A stretch of 64,000 nucleotides of DNA from Neisseriaceae bacterium HSC-16F19 (lineage in GTDB: Bacteria; Pseudomonadota; Gammaproteobacteria; Burkholderiales; Neisseriaceae), in contig NZ_JALJZY010000002.1 of the NCBI RefSeq assembly GCF_024171525.1, positions 148,053 through 212,052 on the forward strand, given 5' to 3'. Shown piece after piece: positions 47,878 through 56,420 of the stretch. The stretch's first letter is position 1; each line of letters starts with the position of its first letter. Below the pieces are notes generated by a model, which was given only the letters and a program-made list of their open reading frames with translations, searched no databases and was not told where the DNA came from. A program made the translations under genes and the position numbers.

Positions 47878-49506
47878 GTGATTTCTACCAATAATATCAC
47901 CATGCAGTTCGGCGCCAAGCCGCTGTTTGAAAACGTGTCCGTGAAATTCGGCGGCGGCCACCGCTACGGCCTGATCGGCGCCAACGGCTCGGGCAAATCC
48001 ACATTTATGAAAATTTTGGGCGGCGATTTGGAGCCCACTTCCGGCGAAGTCGCCATCGACCAGGGTCTGCGCCTGGGCAAGCTGCGCCAGGACCAGTTTG
48101 CCTATGAAGACATGCGTGTCTTGGACGTGGTGATGATGGGCCACACCGAAATGTGGGCCGCCATGACCGAGCGCGACGCCATTTACGCCAATCTGGAAGC
48201 CACCGAAGACGACTATATGCGCGCCGCCGATTTGGAAGCCAAATTCGCCGAATACGACGGCTATACCGCCGAAGCGCGTGCGGGCGAGCTCTTGAGCGGC
48301 GTCGGCATCGGCGAGCATCTGCATCAGGCGAGCATGAGCGAAGTCGCGCCCGGCTTCAAACTGCGGGTCTTGCTGGCGCAGGCGCTGTTTTCCAAGCCCG
48401 ACGTGCTGCTTTTGGACGAGCCCACCAACAACCTCGACATCAACACCATCCGCTGGCTGGAAGACGTGCTTAACGGCTACGACTCCACCATGATCATCAT
48501 CTCCCACGACCGCCACTTTTTGAACGAAGTGTGCACTTATATGGCCGATGTGGATTACGGCGGCATCACGCTCTATCCGGGCAATTACGACGACTATATG
48601 CTCGCCTCCGCGCAAGCGCGCGAGCGCACCCTCAAAGACAATGCCAAGGCCAAGGAAAAATTGCAGGAACTGCAAGAATTTGTGGCACGTTTCTCCGCCA
48701 ACAAATCCAAGGCGCGCCAGGCCACCAGCCGTTTGAAACAGGCCGACAAAATCAAGGCGGAAATGGTGGAAGTCAAACCCTCCAGCCGCCAAAACCCCTA
48801 TATCCGTTTCGGTTACGACGACAAGAAAAAGCTGCACCGCCAGGCGCTGGAAGTGGACGGTTTGGGCAAACGCTTCGACAAGCAGCTGTTTAAAAACCTC
48901 AGCTTTATGCTGGACGCCGGTGAGCGTTTGGCGATTATCGGCCCCAACGGCGCCGGTAAATCCACCTTGCTGAAACTTTTGGCCGGGGCTTATCACGAAG
49001 CCTACGGCGAAGGCATTGCCGCCGATGCCGGCCACATCAAATGGGCGGAAAAAGCCGAAGTCGGCTATTACCCGCAAGACCACGAAAACGATTTCGATGT
49101 GGACATGACGCTCACCGAATGGATGCGCCAATGGGGCAAAGAGGGTGATGACGAACAGGTGATCCGCGGCACGCTGGGGCGTTTGCTCTTTGGCGGCAAC
49201 GAAGTCGGCAAGCAGGTGAAAGTGCTCTCCGGCGGTGAAAAAGGCCGCATGCTTTACGGCAAGCTGATTTTGCAGGAAGCCAATGTGATGATTATGGACG
49301 AGCCCACCAACCATATGGATATGGAGAGCATCGAATCTTTGAACATGGCTTTGGAAAAATACCCCGGCACCTTGATTTTCGTGTCCCACGACCGCCAGTT
49401 TGTGTCCTCTCTGGCCACTCAGGTGATCGAGCTGGACGGCGAGGGCGGTTTCGAACACCACCTCGGTGATTACGAAGGTTATCTGGCCAAAAAAGGTTTG
49501 GCCTGA
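47878..49506 (+). CDS. ybiT: ABC-F ribosome-associated ATPase (YbiT type)
   Basis: 542 residues from GTG 47878, chosen because GAAAG precedes it and ISTNNITMQFGAKPLFENVS aligns with the start of YbiT; the longer frame runs into the Correia-like element. Two ABC domains: Walker A GANGSGKST and GPNGAGKST, signatures in SEVAPGFKLR and LSGGEKGR, both followed by LLLDEPTNNLDI / IMDEPTNHMDM. The linker between them (ATSRLKQADKIKAEMVEVKPSSRQNPYIRF) is the P-site tRNA interaction motif. No membrane helices: it is a translation factor, not a transporter. Confidence 0.93.
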   Translation: MISTNNITMQFGAKPLFENVSVKFGGGHRYGLIGANGSGKSTFMKILGGDLEPTSGEVAIDQGLRLGKLRQDQFAYEDMRVLDVVMMGHTEMWAAMTERDAIYANLEATEDDYMRAADLEAKFAEYDGYTAEARAGELLSGVGIGEHLHQASMSEVAPGFKLRVLLAQALFSKPDVLLLDEPTNNLDINTIRWLEDVLNGYDSTMIIISHDRHFLNEVCTYMADVDYGGITLYPGNYDDYMLASAQARERTLKDNAKAKEKLQELQEFVARFSANKSKARQATSRLKQADKIKAEMVEVKPSSRQNPYIRFGYDDKKKLHRQALEVDGLGKRFDKQLFKNLSFMLDAGERLAIIGPNGAGKSTLLKLLAGAYHEAYGEGIAADAGHIKWAEKAEVGYYPQDHENDFDVDMTLTEWMRQWGKEGDDEQVIRGTLGRLLFGGNEVGKQVKVLSGGEKGRMLYGKLILQEANVMIMDEPTNHMDMESIESLNMALEKYPGTLIFVSHDRQFVSSLATQVIELDGEGGFEHHLGDYEGYLAKKGLA

Positions 49507-49522
49507 GGGGCATCAAACTGCA

Positions 49523-49560
49523 AAAAAGGCTGCCTGAAAAACTTTTCAGGCAGCCTTTTT
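49523..49560. terminator. bidirectional terminator between ybiT and the GNAT gene
   Basis: AAAAAGGCTGCCTGAAAA and TTTTCAGGCAGCCTTTTT form an 18-bp stem, flanked by A/T-runs on both sides. Confidence 0.85.
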
Positions 49561-49621
49561 GGATTTTGAGGCCGGTCAGAAGAGCCGACTTGGGGTATCT
49601 GTCTGGTGTGTTTCTGCGCCT

Positions 49622-50110
49622 TCAATCCCAAAAAAACTTGCGCATCAGCTCGCATTCCACCGTGACTTCGGTGTTCAGCGGCAGGGCGGCGGTGCCCAAT
49701 GATTCGTAGCCGTTGAGCTGGTAAAATCCCACCGAATTGAGCGAGGCATAGAGCTTGACCAGCCCCAGCCCGGATTGGCGCGCCACTTCTTCCGCCCGTT
49801 GCAGCAGCGCCGTGCCCAAGCCCTGATTGTGCACAAAGGGGTGCACATAGAGCGCATCCAGCTGCGCTTCGCGCACGTCCAGCTGGAAAAAGCCTTGGAT
49901 ATGGCCTTTGTAATCCGCCACCCACAGGCGTTTGTCGGGGTCGGCCATGGTGTCCAGATAGGCGGCCGGGTCCAACAGTTTCAGCCAGGCGGCCAACACG
50001 GCATTGTCGTAATTGCGCGCGCAGGTATAGCGCACGGCGTATTCGTGGGCATTGAAAATATGTTCGCAATCTTCCGCGCGGGCGGGACGCAGATGGGTAA
50101 TCAGGCTCAT
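49622..50110 (-). CDS. GNAT family N-acetyltransferase
   Basis: 162 residues, typical size. Beta-strand LDALYVHPFVHNQGLGTALLQRAEEVA contains the acetyl-CoA-binding motif A (HNQGLG), followed by LVKLYASLNSVGFYQLNGYES. The substrate of this subfamily is not evident. No signal peptide. It stands alone, divergent from msrAB. Confidence 0.87.
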   Translation of the reverse strand: MSLITHLRPARAEDCEHIFNAHEYAVRYTCARNYDNAVLAAWLKLLDPAAYLDTMADPDKRLWVADYKGHIQGFFQLDVREAQLDALYVHPFVHNQGLGTALLQRAEEVARQSGLGLVKLYASLNSVGFYQLNGYESLGTAALPLNTEVTVECELMRKFFWD

Positions 50111-50201
50111 GGTGTGCAGGCGGGCAGGGCGGCAAAGGCCGCCATTGTGCCGCAGGGGCAGGTTGGGGGCAATATAGCTGAGGAAAAAACAAGCTGTCGT
50201 G

Positions 50202-51737
50202 ATGATGAAATTCTTGAAAAGCGGCTTTTTGGCCGTATGTGTGCTGCTGTTGGCGGCCTGCGGCGGTGTTTCAGGCAGCCCGGGTCTGAATGCCCGTTTG
50301 GGCGAACTGCCCGATACCCGTGCCGCTCACGGTGCTGCCTATCTCCAGCCGGGGCGGCCCACTTGGGTGAAATTTTGGGCCAGCTGGTGTCCGCTGTGTT
50401 TGTCGGAGTTGTCGGAAACCCAAGCCTGGCGGCAGGATGCGCGTTTGGCCGGGGTGAATATCGTGACCGTGGCCTCGCCCGGTTTTTTGGGCGAACAGGC
50501 GCGCGCCGATTTTGAAACCTGGTACGGCGGTCTGGATTATCCGCAATTGCCGGTGCTCTTGGACGAGGGCGGCGGCTTGGCACGCGAACTGGGCATAGGC
50601 GTGTATCCCAGTTGGGCGCTTTTGGACGCGCAAGGCCGCGTGCAGCGCATCGTTAAAGGCCGTTTGCCGCTGGAAGACGCATTGGCGCTGGCGGCCGACC
50701 CGCAAGCGGCGCTGGGCACACGGCAGACTGTTTTTTCATCCATACCCACCACAACGACACAAGAGGCATCATCCATGAACAGCAAAACCATTTATCTGGC
50801 CGGCGGCTGCTTTTGGGGCCTGGAAGCCTATTTCCAGCGCATTCCCGGCGTGATGGACGCCGTCTCCGGCTATGCCAACGGCCGCACCGACAAGCCCAGC
50901 TATGAAGACGTGGTGCGGCGCAATACCGGCCATGCCGAAACCGTGCGCGTCACCTACGATGCCGACCGCCTGAGTTTGGCCGACATCATGCAGTATTTCC
51001 TGCGCGTGGTAGACCCGACCAGCCTCAACCAGCAAGGCAATGACCGCGGCACCCAATACCGCAGCGGCGTGTATTACACCGATGAGGCCGATAAAGCGGT
51101 GATTCAGGCAGCCCTGGATGCCGAGCAGGCCAAATACAGCCGCCCCATCGTGGTGGAAAACGAGCCTTTGCGCCAGTTTTTCGAGGCCGAGGAATACCAT
51201 CAGGACTATCTGGTGAAAAATCCCAACGGCTATTGCCATATTGACATCCGCCGCGCCGACGAGCCCTTGCCGGGCAAAGGCGGTTTCGATGCCGCGCGCT
51301 GGCAGAAACCGGACGATGCCGCCCTGCGCCGCCAATTGAGCGCCGAGGAATACCGCATCACCCAGCAAAACGGCACCGAGCGGGCCTTCAGCCATGCTTA
51401 CGACCATTTGTTTGCCGACGGTATTTATGTGGATATTGTCAGCGGCGAGCCGCTGTTTAGCGCGCGCGACAAATATGATTCCGGCTGCGGCTGGCCCAGT
51501 TTTACCCGCCCGATTGCTACCGGTGCCGTTACCGAACATGAAGACTTGAGTTACAACATGCGCCGCACCGAAGTGCGCAGCCGCAGCGCCGATTCACACC
51601 TCGGCCATGTGTTCCCCGACGGCCCGGCCGCCGCCGGCGGTTTGCGCTACTGCATCAACGGTGCCAGCCTGCGCTTTGTGCCTTATGAAGAGATGGAGGC
51701 CCAGGGTTACGGCGCGTGGAAAGACAAGGTGAAATAA
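50202..51737 (+). CDS. msrAB: thioredoxin-MsrA-MsrB fusion (PilB type), apparently a lipoprotein
   Basis: 511 residues. Three consecutive ATG/GTG codons begin the frame (50199, 50202, 50205); 50202 is used here. A signal ending VCVLLLAAC (Cys20) suggests lipidation. Domain 1 (about 25-175) is a TlpA-like thioredoxin with WCPLC (C63/C66); domain 2 is MsrA with catalytic C203 in GCFWG; domain 3 is MsrB with DSGCGWPSF and catalytic C484 in RYCING. It repairs both epimers of methionine sulfoxide outside the cytoplasm. The uptake-sequence-like TTTCAGGCAGCC lies inside codons 24-28. Confidence 0.93.
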   Translation: MMKFLKSGFLAVCVLLLAACGGVSGSPGLNARLGELPDTRAAHGAAYLQPGRPTWVKFWASWCPLCLSELSETQAWRQDARLAGVNIVTVASPGFLGEQARADFETWYGGLDYPQLPVLLDEGGGLARELGIGVYPSWALLDAQGRVQRIVKGRLPLEDALALAADPQAALGTRQTVFSSIPTTTTQEASSMNSKTIYLAGGCFWGLEAYFQRIPGVMDAVSGYANGRTDKPSYEDVVRRNTGHAETVRVTYDADRLSLADIMQYFLRVVDPTSLNQQGNDRGTQYRSGVYYTDEADKAVIQAALDAEQAKYSRPIVVENEPLRQFFEAEEYHQDYLVKNPNGYCHIDIRRADEPLPGKGGFDAARWQKPDDAALRRQLSAEEYRITQQNGTERAFSHAYDHLFADGIYVDIVSGEPLFSARDKYDSGCGWPSFTRPIATGAVTEHEDLSYNMRRTEVRSRSADSHLGHVFPDGPAAAGGLRYCINGASLRFVPYEEMEAQGYGAWKDKVK

Positions 51738-51773
51738 GCAACAGACTGCCTGAAATGGTCTTCAGGCAGCCTG

Positions 51774-51933
51774 AGACCTTTGCAAAACCCCCATCTGCGG
51801 CGCATTTCTGCGTTGGAAGTTTATGCCCGTAGGGGTACTGCTCGCTCGCTTGCCTATCTACATGATATGTCTGCGCTCGCTGCGCTGCTACGCCTTGAAC
51901 TGCATCCACATCTGGAGGTTTTGCAAAGGTCTC
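51774..51933. mobile_element. MITE with IS5/IS1106-type ends, copy B (160 bp)
   Basis: GAGACCTTTGCAAAACC and inverted copies at both ends. The interior is the inverse of copy A plus about 20 bases (AAGTTTATGCCCGTAGGGGT). It is flanked on both sides by AGCCT, which may be a target duplication; the left copy, however, is also the end of an uptake sequence. Confidence 0.78.
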
Positions 51934-52025
51934 AGCCTGTTGCTTATTGAATACATAGTGAGACTGTGGATACCAAAGTTGCGCCCGGTCTCAAAACGGC
52001 TGCCTGAAAAGGCAGCCGCAGATGT

Positions 52026-52880
52026 TTAAAAAGCACTGCATTCGGCCGCACCCACGCTGCGGGCGATGGCCAGTCCTTCTTCGGGGCTGAGGTAATGCGG
52101 CGGTTGCGGGCAGTCGCGTGCCACAATGGCGCCGTCGCGAAACAGCACCAACTCGTTGACCGCCAGCTGCTGCCAGGTTTCGTTGCGGGTCAGCGGCAGG
52201 GTGGCAATCACCGCCACCCGGTCGCGCGGGGTGGTCACGGCGGCAAAGTCCACCGACAAATCGTTGTCCAGCAAATGCGCCTGCCCAAACGGTGCCTGGC
52301 GCACAATGTAATACAGCAGCGTGCTGGCGTGCGCGGCCAGCCATTCGCCGTTGGAGAGCATAAAATTAAACAGGCCGTGTTGGCGGATTTCGGCCGTGAG
52401 TTCGGCCAGGGTGGCAAACAGCTCGTCTTGTGGCGGCGGGCTGTCGTAGCGGCGGCGCAGCGATTCGAGCAGGTGGCAGAAGGCACGCTCGGAATCGGTG
52501 TCGCCCACGGGGGTGTAATACTGGCCGGGCGGCGGGTTGAAATCTTCCAGATGGCCGTTGTGGGCAAACAGCCAGTAGCGCCCCCACAATTCGCGCACAA
52601 AAGGATGGGTATTGGCCAGCTGGGCGCGGCCCTGGGTGGCTTTGCGGATGTGGGAAATCACGTTTTCCGATTTGATTTGGTAATGCTTGACCAAATCGGC
52701 CACCGGCGATTCGGCGCTGGGCTTGTCGTCGTGAAACAGGCGCAGGCCGTGGCCTTCGAAAAAGCCGATGCCGAAACCGTCGGCATGGGAATCGGTCAGC
52801 CCGCCGCGGCGGCGGAAGCCTTCAAAGGAAAACACGATGTCGGTGGGGGTGTTGCAATTCATGCCCAAGAGCTGGCACAT
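52026..52880 (-). CDS. class II glutamine amidotransferase (YafJ type)
   Basis: 284 residues. The N-terminal nucleophile is Cys2 (MCQLLGMNCNTPTDIVFSF). GFGIGFFEG, SHIRKATQGRAQLANTHPF and AHNGHLEDF follow, the YafJ/GAT-II pattern. It should release ammonia from glutamine, or hydrolyse a related amide; no synthase domain is fused. The biological substrate of YafJ is not known to me. It diverges from hslO. Confidence 0.88.
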   Translation of the reverse strand: MCQLLGMNCNTPTDIVFSFEGFRRRGGLTDSHADGFGIGFFEGHGLRLFHDDKPSAESPVADLVKHYQIKSENVISHIRKATQGRAQLANTHPFVRELWGRYWLFAHNGHLEDFNPPPGQYYTPVGDTDSERAFCHLLESLRRRYDSPPPQDELFATLAELTAEIRQHGLFNFMLSNGEWLAAHASTLLYYIVRQAPFGQAHLLDNDLSVDFAAVTTPRDRVAVIATLPLTRNETWQQLAVNELVLFRDGAIVARDCPQPPHYLSPEEGLAIARSVGAAECSAF

Positions 52881-53007
52881 GATGTTAATCCTTCAGATAG
52901 ATATTGCGGCATATTGTACCCGAATCGGTGTGCCCGGGTGGATTTCGGCACAGCTTGATTTTTGTCTGATTGCAGCCATATGGGGCGGCATTGTTAAAGG
53001 ATATATC

Positions 53008-53904
53008 ATGAGCGTACACCACAACCAACTGACCCGTTTTATGTTCGACGACAAACCGGTACGCGGCCTGCACATCGGTTTGGACAGCGTGTGGCAGCAT
53101 ATTCTGGCCCACAAAAGCTATCCTGCCGCCATCCGCAGTGCCTTGGGCGAACTCACCGCCGCGGCGGTGCTGCTGGCGGCCAATCTGAAATTCGACGGCA
53201 GCCTCACCTTGCAGGTACAGGGACGCGGGGTGCTGAAAATGCTGGTGGCCGAAGCCACGGCCGCGGGCACCTGCCGCGCCACCGCCCGCTGGGACGAACA
53301 GGCCGTGGTGGATGAAGACACCGGCCTGGCGGAACTCTTGGGCGAAGGCGGCATGTTTGTGCTGACCCTGCAAACCGACAACGGCGAGCCGTGGCAGGGC
53401 GTGGTACCGCTGGAAGGCGGCAGCGTGGCGGAAATGCTGATGGGCTATATGGCGCGTTCCGAACAGCTGGACACCCATATCAGCCTGGCCGCAGACGCAC
53501 ACACCGCAGCGGGCCTGTTGCTGCAAAGGCTGCCTGAAGAAGCCATAGAAGCCGATGCCTGGCAGGAAACCGTAGCACTGGCCGATACGGTGCAGGCGGC
53601 GGAATTGACGGATGTGGACGCGCACACGCTGCTCTACCGTTTGTTCCACCAAACTCCGCCGCGGGTGTTCGAGCCGCAAAGCATCGAATTTGCCTGCACC
53701 TGTTCGCGCGGCAAAGTGAGCGACATGCTGCTGCTTTTGGGCGGCGAAGAAGTAGGCAGCGCCGTGGCCGAACAGGGCAGCATCGAAATCAATTGCGATT
53801 TCTGCCACCAGCGCTATGTGTTTGACGAGATGGAAATCAATGCGCTCTTCGGCGCCGATGTGGTGTCGCCCTTTGTTTCAGGCAGCCCTAACGGTTTGCA
53901 GTAA
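53008..53904 (+). CDS. hslO: redox-regulated chaperone Hsp33
   Basis: 298 residues from ATG 53008, which follows AAAGGATATATC; the longer frame overlaps the divergent gene. The C-terminal zinc/redox centre is CTC (C230, C232) and CDFC (C263, C266). N-terminal LTRFMFDDKPVRGLHIGLDSVWQHIL and the LGEGGMFVLTLQ segment fit Hsp33. Oxidation releases zinc and switches on the holdase. The last residues (VSGSPNGLQ) are encoded by an uptake-sequence-like stretch. Confidence 0.95.
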   Translation: MSVHHNQLTRFMFDDKPVRGLHIGLDSVWQHILAHKSYPAAIRSALGELTAAAVLLAANLKFDGSLTLQVQGRGVLKMLVAEATAAGTCRATARWDEQAVVDEDTGLAELLGEGGMFVLTLQTDNGEPWQGVVPLEGGSVAEMLMGYMARSEQLDTHISLAADAHTAAGLLLQRLPEEAIEADAWQETVALADTVQAAELTDVDAHTLLYRLFHQTPPRVFEPQSIEFACTCSRGKVSDMLLLLGGEEVGSAVAEQGSIEINCDFCHQRYVFDEMEINALFGADVVSPFVSGSPNGLQ

Positions 53905-53921
53905 ACCCTGGAGAAGATAAA

Positions 53922-53953
53922 AAAACGCCCGACACACTGTGGTCGGGCGTTTT
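53922..53953 (+). terminator. terminator of hslO
   Basis: AAAACGCCCGAC pairs with GTCGGGCGTTTT around an 8-base loop, with T-rich sequence after it. Confidence 0.83.
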
Positions 53954-53968
53954 GTTGTTTACAGGTTG

Positions 53969-54175
53969 TATAGTCGAATAACACAGAACGAGACAAGGCA
54001 GCAAAAAAGCCGCGAGCGCAGCGAAGTCCCGTGGGACAGACAGTACAGATAGTACGGAGCTGATTTTGTTGCCGCTTTAGCGGCTTACAAAAATCGCTCT
54101 CTTCGAGCCTGGCGCGACCATAGGAAGTCCCTGTGGGACAGCAACGCCGTATCGTTCTTATTTTAAATGACTATA
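53969..54175. repeat. Correia-like element, longest form (207 bp)
   Basis: TATAGTC...GACTATA ends. It carries the long-class block (GGAGCTGATTTTGTTGCCGC, AAAATCGCTCTCTTCGAGCC) and two copies of the AAGTCCCxGTGGGACAG module (near 54024 and 54125). The rest of the 295-bp gap to the DUF4238 stop is an uptake sequence. Confidence 0.85.
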
Positions 54176-54199
54176 GCTTTTCAGGCAGCCGCCTGCGGG

Positions 54200-55213
54200 C
54201 TACAGCACATAATCTTCCGCAAACCGGCTCTGCCCGTACACCGCCTGCACCGCCTGTTCGCAGCACAGGCGGTTGAAATGCACGCGGATATCGTGGCGGT
54301 TGGTCTCGCAAGTCAGTTCCACTGCCGGGGCGGGCAGGTGGCAGTGGCGGGCGATTTTGGGCAGGCGCTGCCAATGTGGGTGGCTGAGCGAGCAATACAG
54401 TACCATGTCCGATGCCGGGGCAAAACCGATGTGCACGCCGGCCTCATTGCTTTGCAGCACAAAACCGCTGTCGGGCAGCAGGCACGGGCCGTCGTCGTAG
54501 CGGTAGAGTTGCAGGCGGATGTGCTGCGGTGCGGCCAGAAGGCTGGCGCACAGCTGCTCGAACCAGGAAGGCGCGCAATCGTGGTCGCACATCATGCCGT
54601 AGAGTGCCGCCAGCCAGTGGGCGTATTGGCCGCGGCGCCACTGATAGCGGCGGTTGCGCGCGTTTTGCTCCACATCTGGGCGCTGGCGGATGGTGGCCAG
54701 AAAAGCGGCCTCGTTGGCGGCCTCGTGGTGGTGATAGACGCGGTAGAGATAGTGGCGCAGGCGGTGGCGGTGGTTGTAAGGATTGCGCATCAGGCTGAGC
54801 CATTGCAGTTTCAGCACCGCAATCAAACCGGGCGGGGATGTGTGGCTGCCGTCGGCCAGTTCCCTGAGCTGGGCCACGGCGCGCTCGTAGCCGCTTTCGT
54901 AGCGGTTAAACCAGCCTTCGAGATTGTATTGCTGCTTGCCCTCGGCAAAGGCGAGGGTGTAGAGATTGCGCTCGCTCAGATTGCGTTCGATGCCGATGCT
55001 GTCGGCGTAGAGCAGGCGGCGCTGGCGGTTGAAGGTCCAGCGGTAGAGGTTTTGGTTTTGCGCGTTGACCTTGGGATTGTGGGCAAATTGGCGCTGCGTT
55101 ACCTGGGCGATGTAATGGTGGTTTTGGGTGGGATTGGCGGCCAGCACCGCGCGGCGCACATCGTCGTCCACAGCGTCTTGCAGCAGAATCACCGGCGGTG
55201 CGGGCATATTCAT
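54200..55213 (-). CDS. DUF4238 family protein
   Basis: 337 residues from ATG 55213, overlapping the dinB stop by four bases (ATGA), so translationally coupled. HHYIAQVTQRQFAHNPK matches the HY(V/I)xQ...F motif that opens DUF4238; the middle is helical and rich in Arg, Tyr and His (YNHRHRLRHYLYRVYHHHEAANEAAF), and the end has CCEQAVQAVYGQSRF. DUF4238 has no known activity. Linkage with the damage-inducible polymerase gene is notable. A 624-residue frame through dinB exists in the same frame but is not the gene. Confidence 0.8.
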   Translation of the reverse strand: MNMPAPPVILLQDAVDDDVRRAVLAANPTQNHHYIAQVTQRQFAHNPKVNAQNQNLYRWTFNRQRRLLYADSIGIERNLSERNLYTLAFAEGKQQYNLEGWFNRYESGYERAVAQLRELADGSHTSPPGLIAVLKLQWLSLMRNPYNHRHRLRHYLYRVYHHHEAANEAAFLATIRQRPDVEQNARNRRYQWRRGQYAHWLAALYGMMCDHDCAPSWFEQLCASLLAAPQHIRLQLYRYDDGPCLLPDSGFVLQSNEAGVHIGFAPASDMVLYCSLSHPHWQRLPKIARHCHLPAPAVELTCETNRHDIRVHFNRLCCEQAVQAVYGQSRFAEDYVL

Positions 55214-56277
55214 GGCACGCTCTCCCATAAAGGCAGTTGCGCGGCGGTGGCGAAATGGCTGACGCCGAGTCCGATAAGGCGGTAGCCTTGCGGCAGGTCG
55301 GGAAAGCGTTGCAGCAGGGGGCGGGCGGCCTGCAACAGGGCGCTTTCGCCTTCGAGCGGCGCGGAAAAGGTTTGCGAGCGGGTGAGGGTGTGGAAATCCG
55401 CGCTTTTGAGTTTGAGGGTGATGCAGCTGCCTGAAAGCTGTTTGCGGCGCAAATGGGCGGCCACATCGGCGGCCAGCGCGGGCAGATGGCGCTCGATGCG
55501 GTGCAGGCTTTCGTCTTCGGGCAGGGTGATTTCGGTGGAGAGTTGCTGGCGTTCGTGGCGGCTTTGTACCGGCCGTGAGTCTTGGCCGCGCGCCAAATCG
55601 TAGAGGCGGTGGCCCCAGCGGCCGAAATGCAGCACCAGTTGCGCGCGTTCGGCCTGGGCCAGCTGGCCGACGGTATGCCAGCCCAGCTGCTGCATTTTGC
55701 GTTCGGTGACCTTGCCGACGCCGGGTATCTTGCCCACCGGCAGTTGTGCCAGAAACGGCAATACCTGGGACGGGGCAATCACAAATTGGCCGTTGGGCTT
55801 GCGCCAGTCGGAGGCGATTTTGGCCAGGAATTTGTTCGGCGCAATGCCGGCCGAGGCGGTGAGGCCGGTTTCGGCGGCAATATCGGCGCGGATGGCACGG
55901 GCAATATCGCGCGCATAGGGCAGCGGGCCGTCGTAGCCGCTGACATCCAGATAGGCTTCGTCCAGCGACAAGGGTTCGATGTGCGGGGTATAACGGCGGA
56001 AAATGCCGTGGATGTGTGCGGAAATGGCGCGGTAGCGGTCGAAATCGGGCGCCACATATACCGCCTGCGGGCACAGCCGTTTGGCGGTGGTCACGGCCAT
56101 GGCCGAGCGCAGGCCGTAGCGGCGCGCTTCATAAGAGGCGGCGCAAATCACCGAACGCGGCGCATCCCACGCCACCACCACCGGCTTGCCCTGCAATTCG
56201 GGCCGGTCGCGCAGCGCCACCGAGGCGTAGAAGGCATCCATATCGATGTGGATGATTTTGCGGTGCGGGGTATTCAT
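55210..56277 (-). CDS. dinB: DNA polymerase IV
   Basis: 355 residues. Y-family catalytic acids: D12/D14 in IIHIDMDAFYASV and SLDEAYLDVSG; then the helix-hairpin-helix GKIPGVGKVTERKMQQLG and the little-finger domain. It performs error-prone translesion synthesis. A LexA operator cannot be claimed, as Neisseria generally lack LexA and I see no SOS box upstream. Confidence 0.94.
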   Translation of the reverse strand: MNTPHRKIIHIDMDAFYASVALRDRPELQGKPVVVAWDAPRSVICAASYEARRYGLRSAMAVTTAKRLCPQAVYVAPDFDRYRAISAHIHGIFRRYTPHIEPLSLDEAYLDVSGYDGPLPYARDIARAIRADIAAETGLTASAGIAPNKFLAKIASDWRKPNGQFVIAPSQVLPFLAQLPVGKIPGVGKVTERKMQQLGWHTVGQLAQAERAQLVLHFGRWGHRLYDLARGQDSRPVQSRHERQQLSTEITLPEDESLHRIERHLPALAADVAAHLRRKQLSGSCITLKLKSADFHTLTRSQTFSAPLEGESALLQAARPLLQRFPDLPQGYRLIGLGVSHFATAAQLPLWESVP

Positions 56278-56366
56278 GGCGGGCAGGCGGTTTCAGGCAG
56301 CTGTGGCAGAAAGCAACAATTGCCGCATTCTAGCACCGGCAGCACACGGGTGTGAGGCACTATTGC

Positions 56367-56407
56367 AAATGTTTTCAGGCAGCCTTTAAGGCTGCCTGAA
56401 AACATTT
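56367..56407. terminator. terminator of hemO from a 20-bp inverted uptake-sequence pair
   Basis: AAATGTTTTCAGGCAGCCTT and its exact complement around a single T (56387). It also lies upstream of dinB. Confidence 0.75.
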
Positions 56408-56420
56408 TTACATCCGATAT

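Noticed and set aside
54200..56074. A 624-codon frame spanning dinB and the DUF4238 gene
   Set aside because: Its first half is an arginine/proline-rich out-of-frame reading of dinB; the real DUF4238 gene starts at the ATGA overlap.
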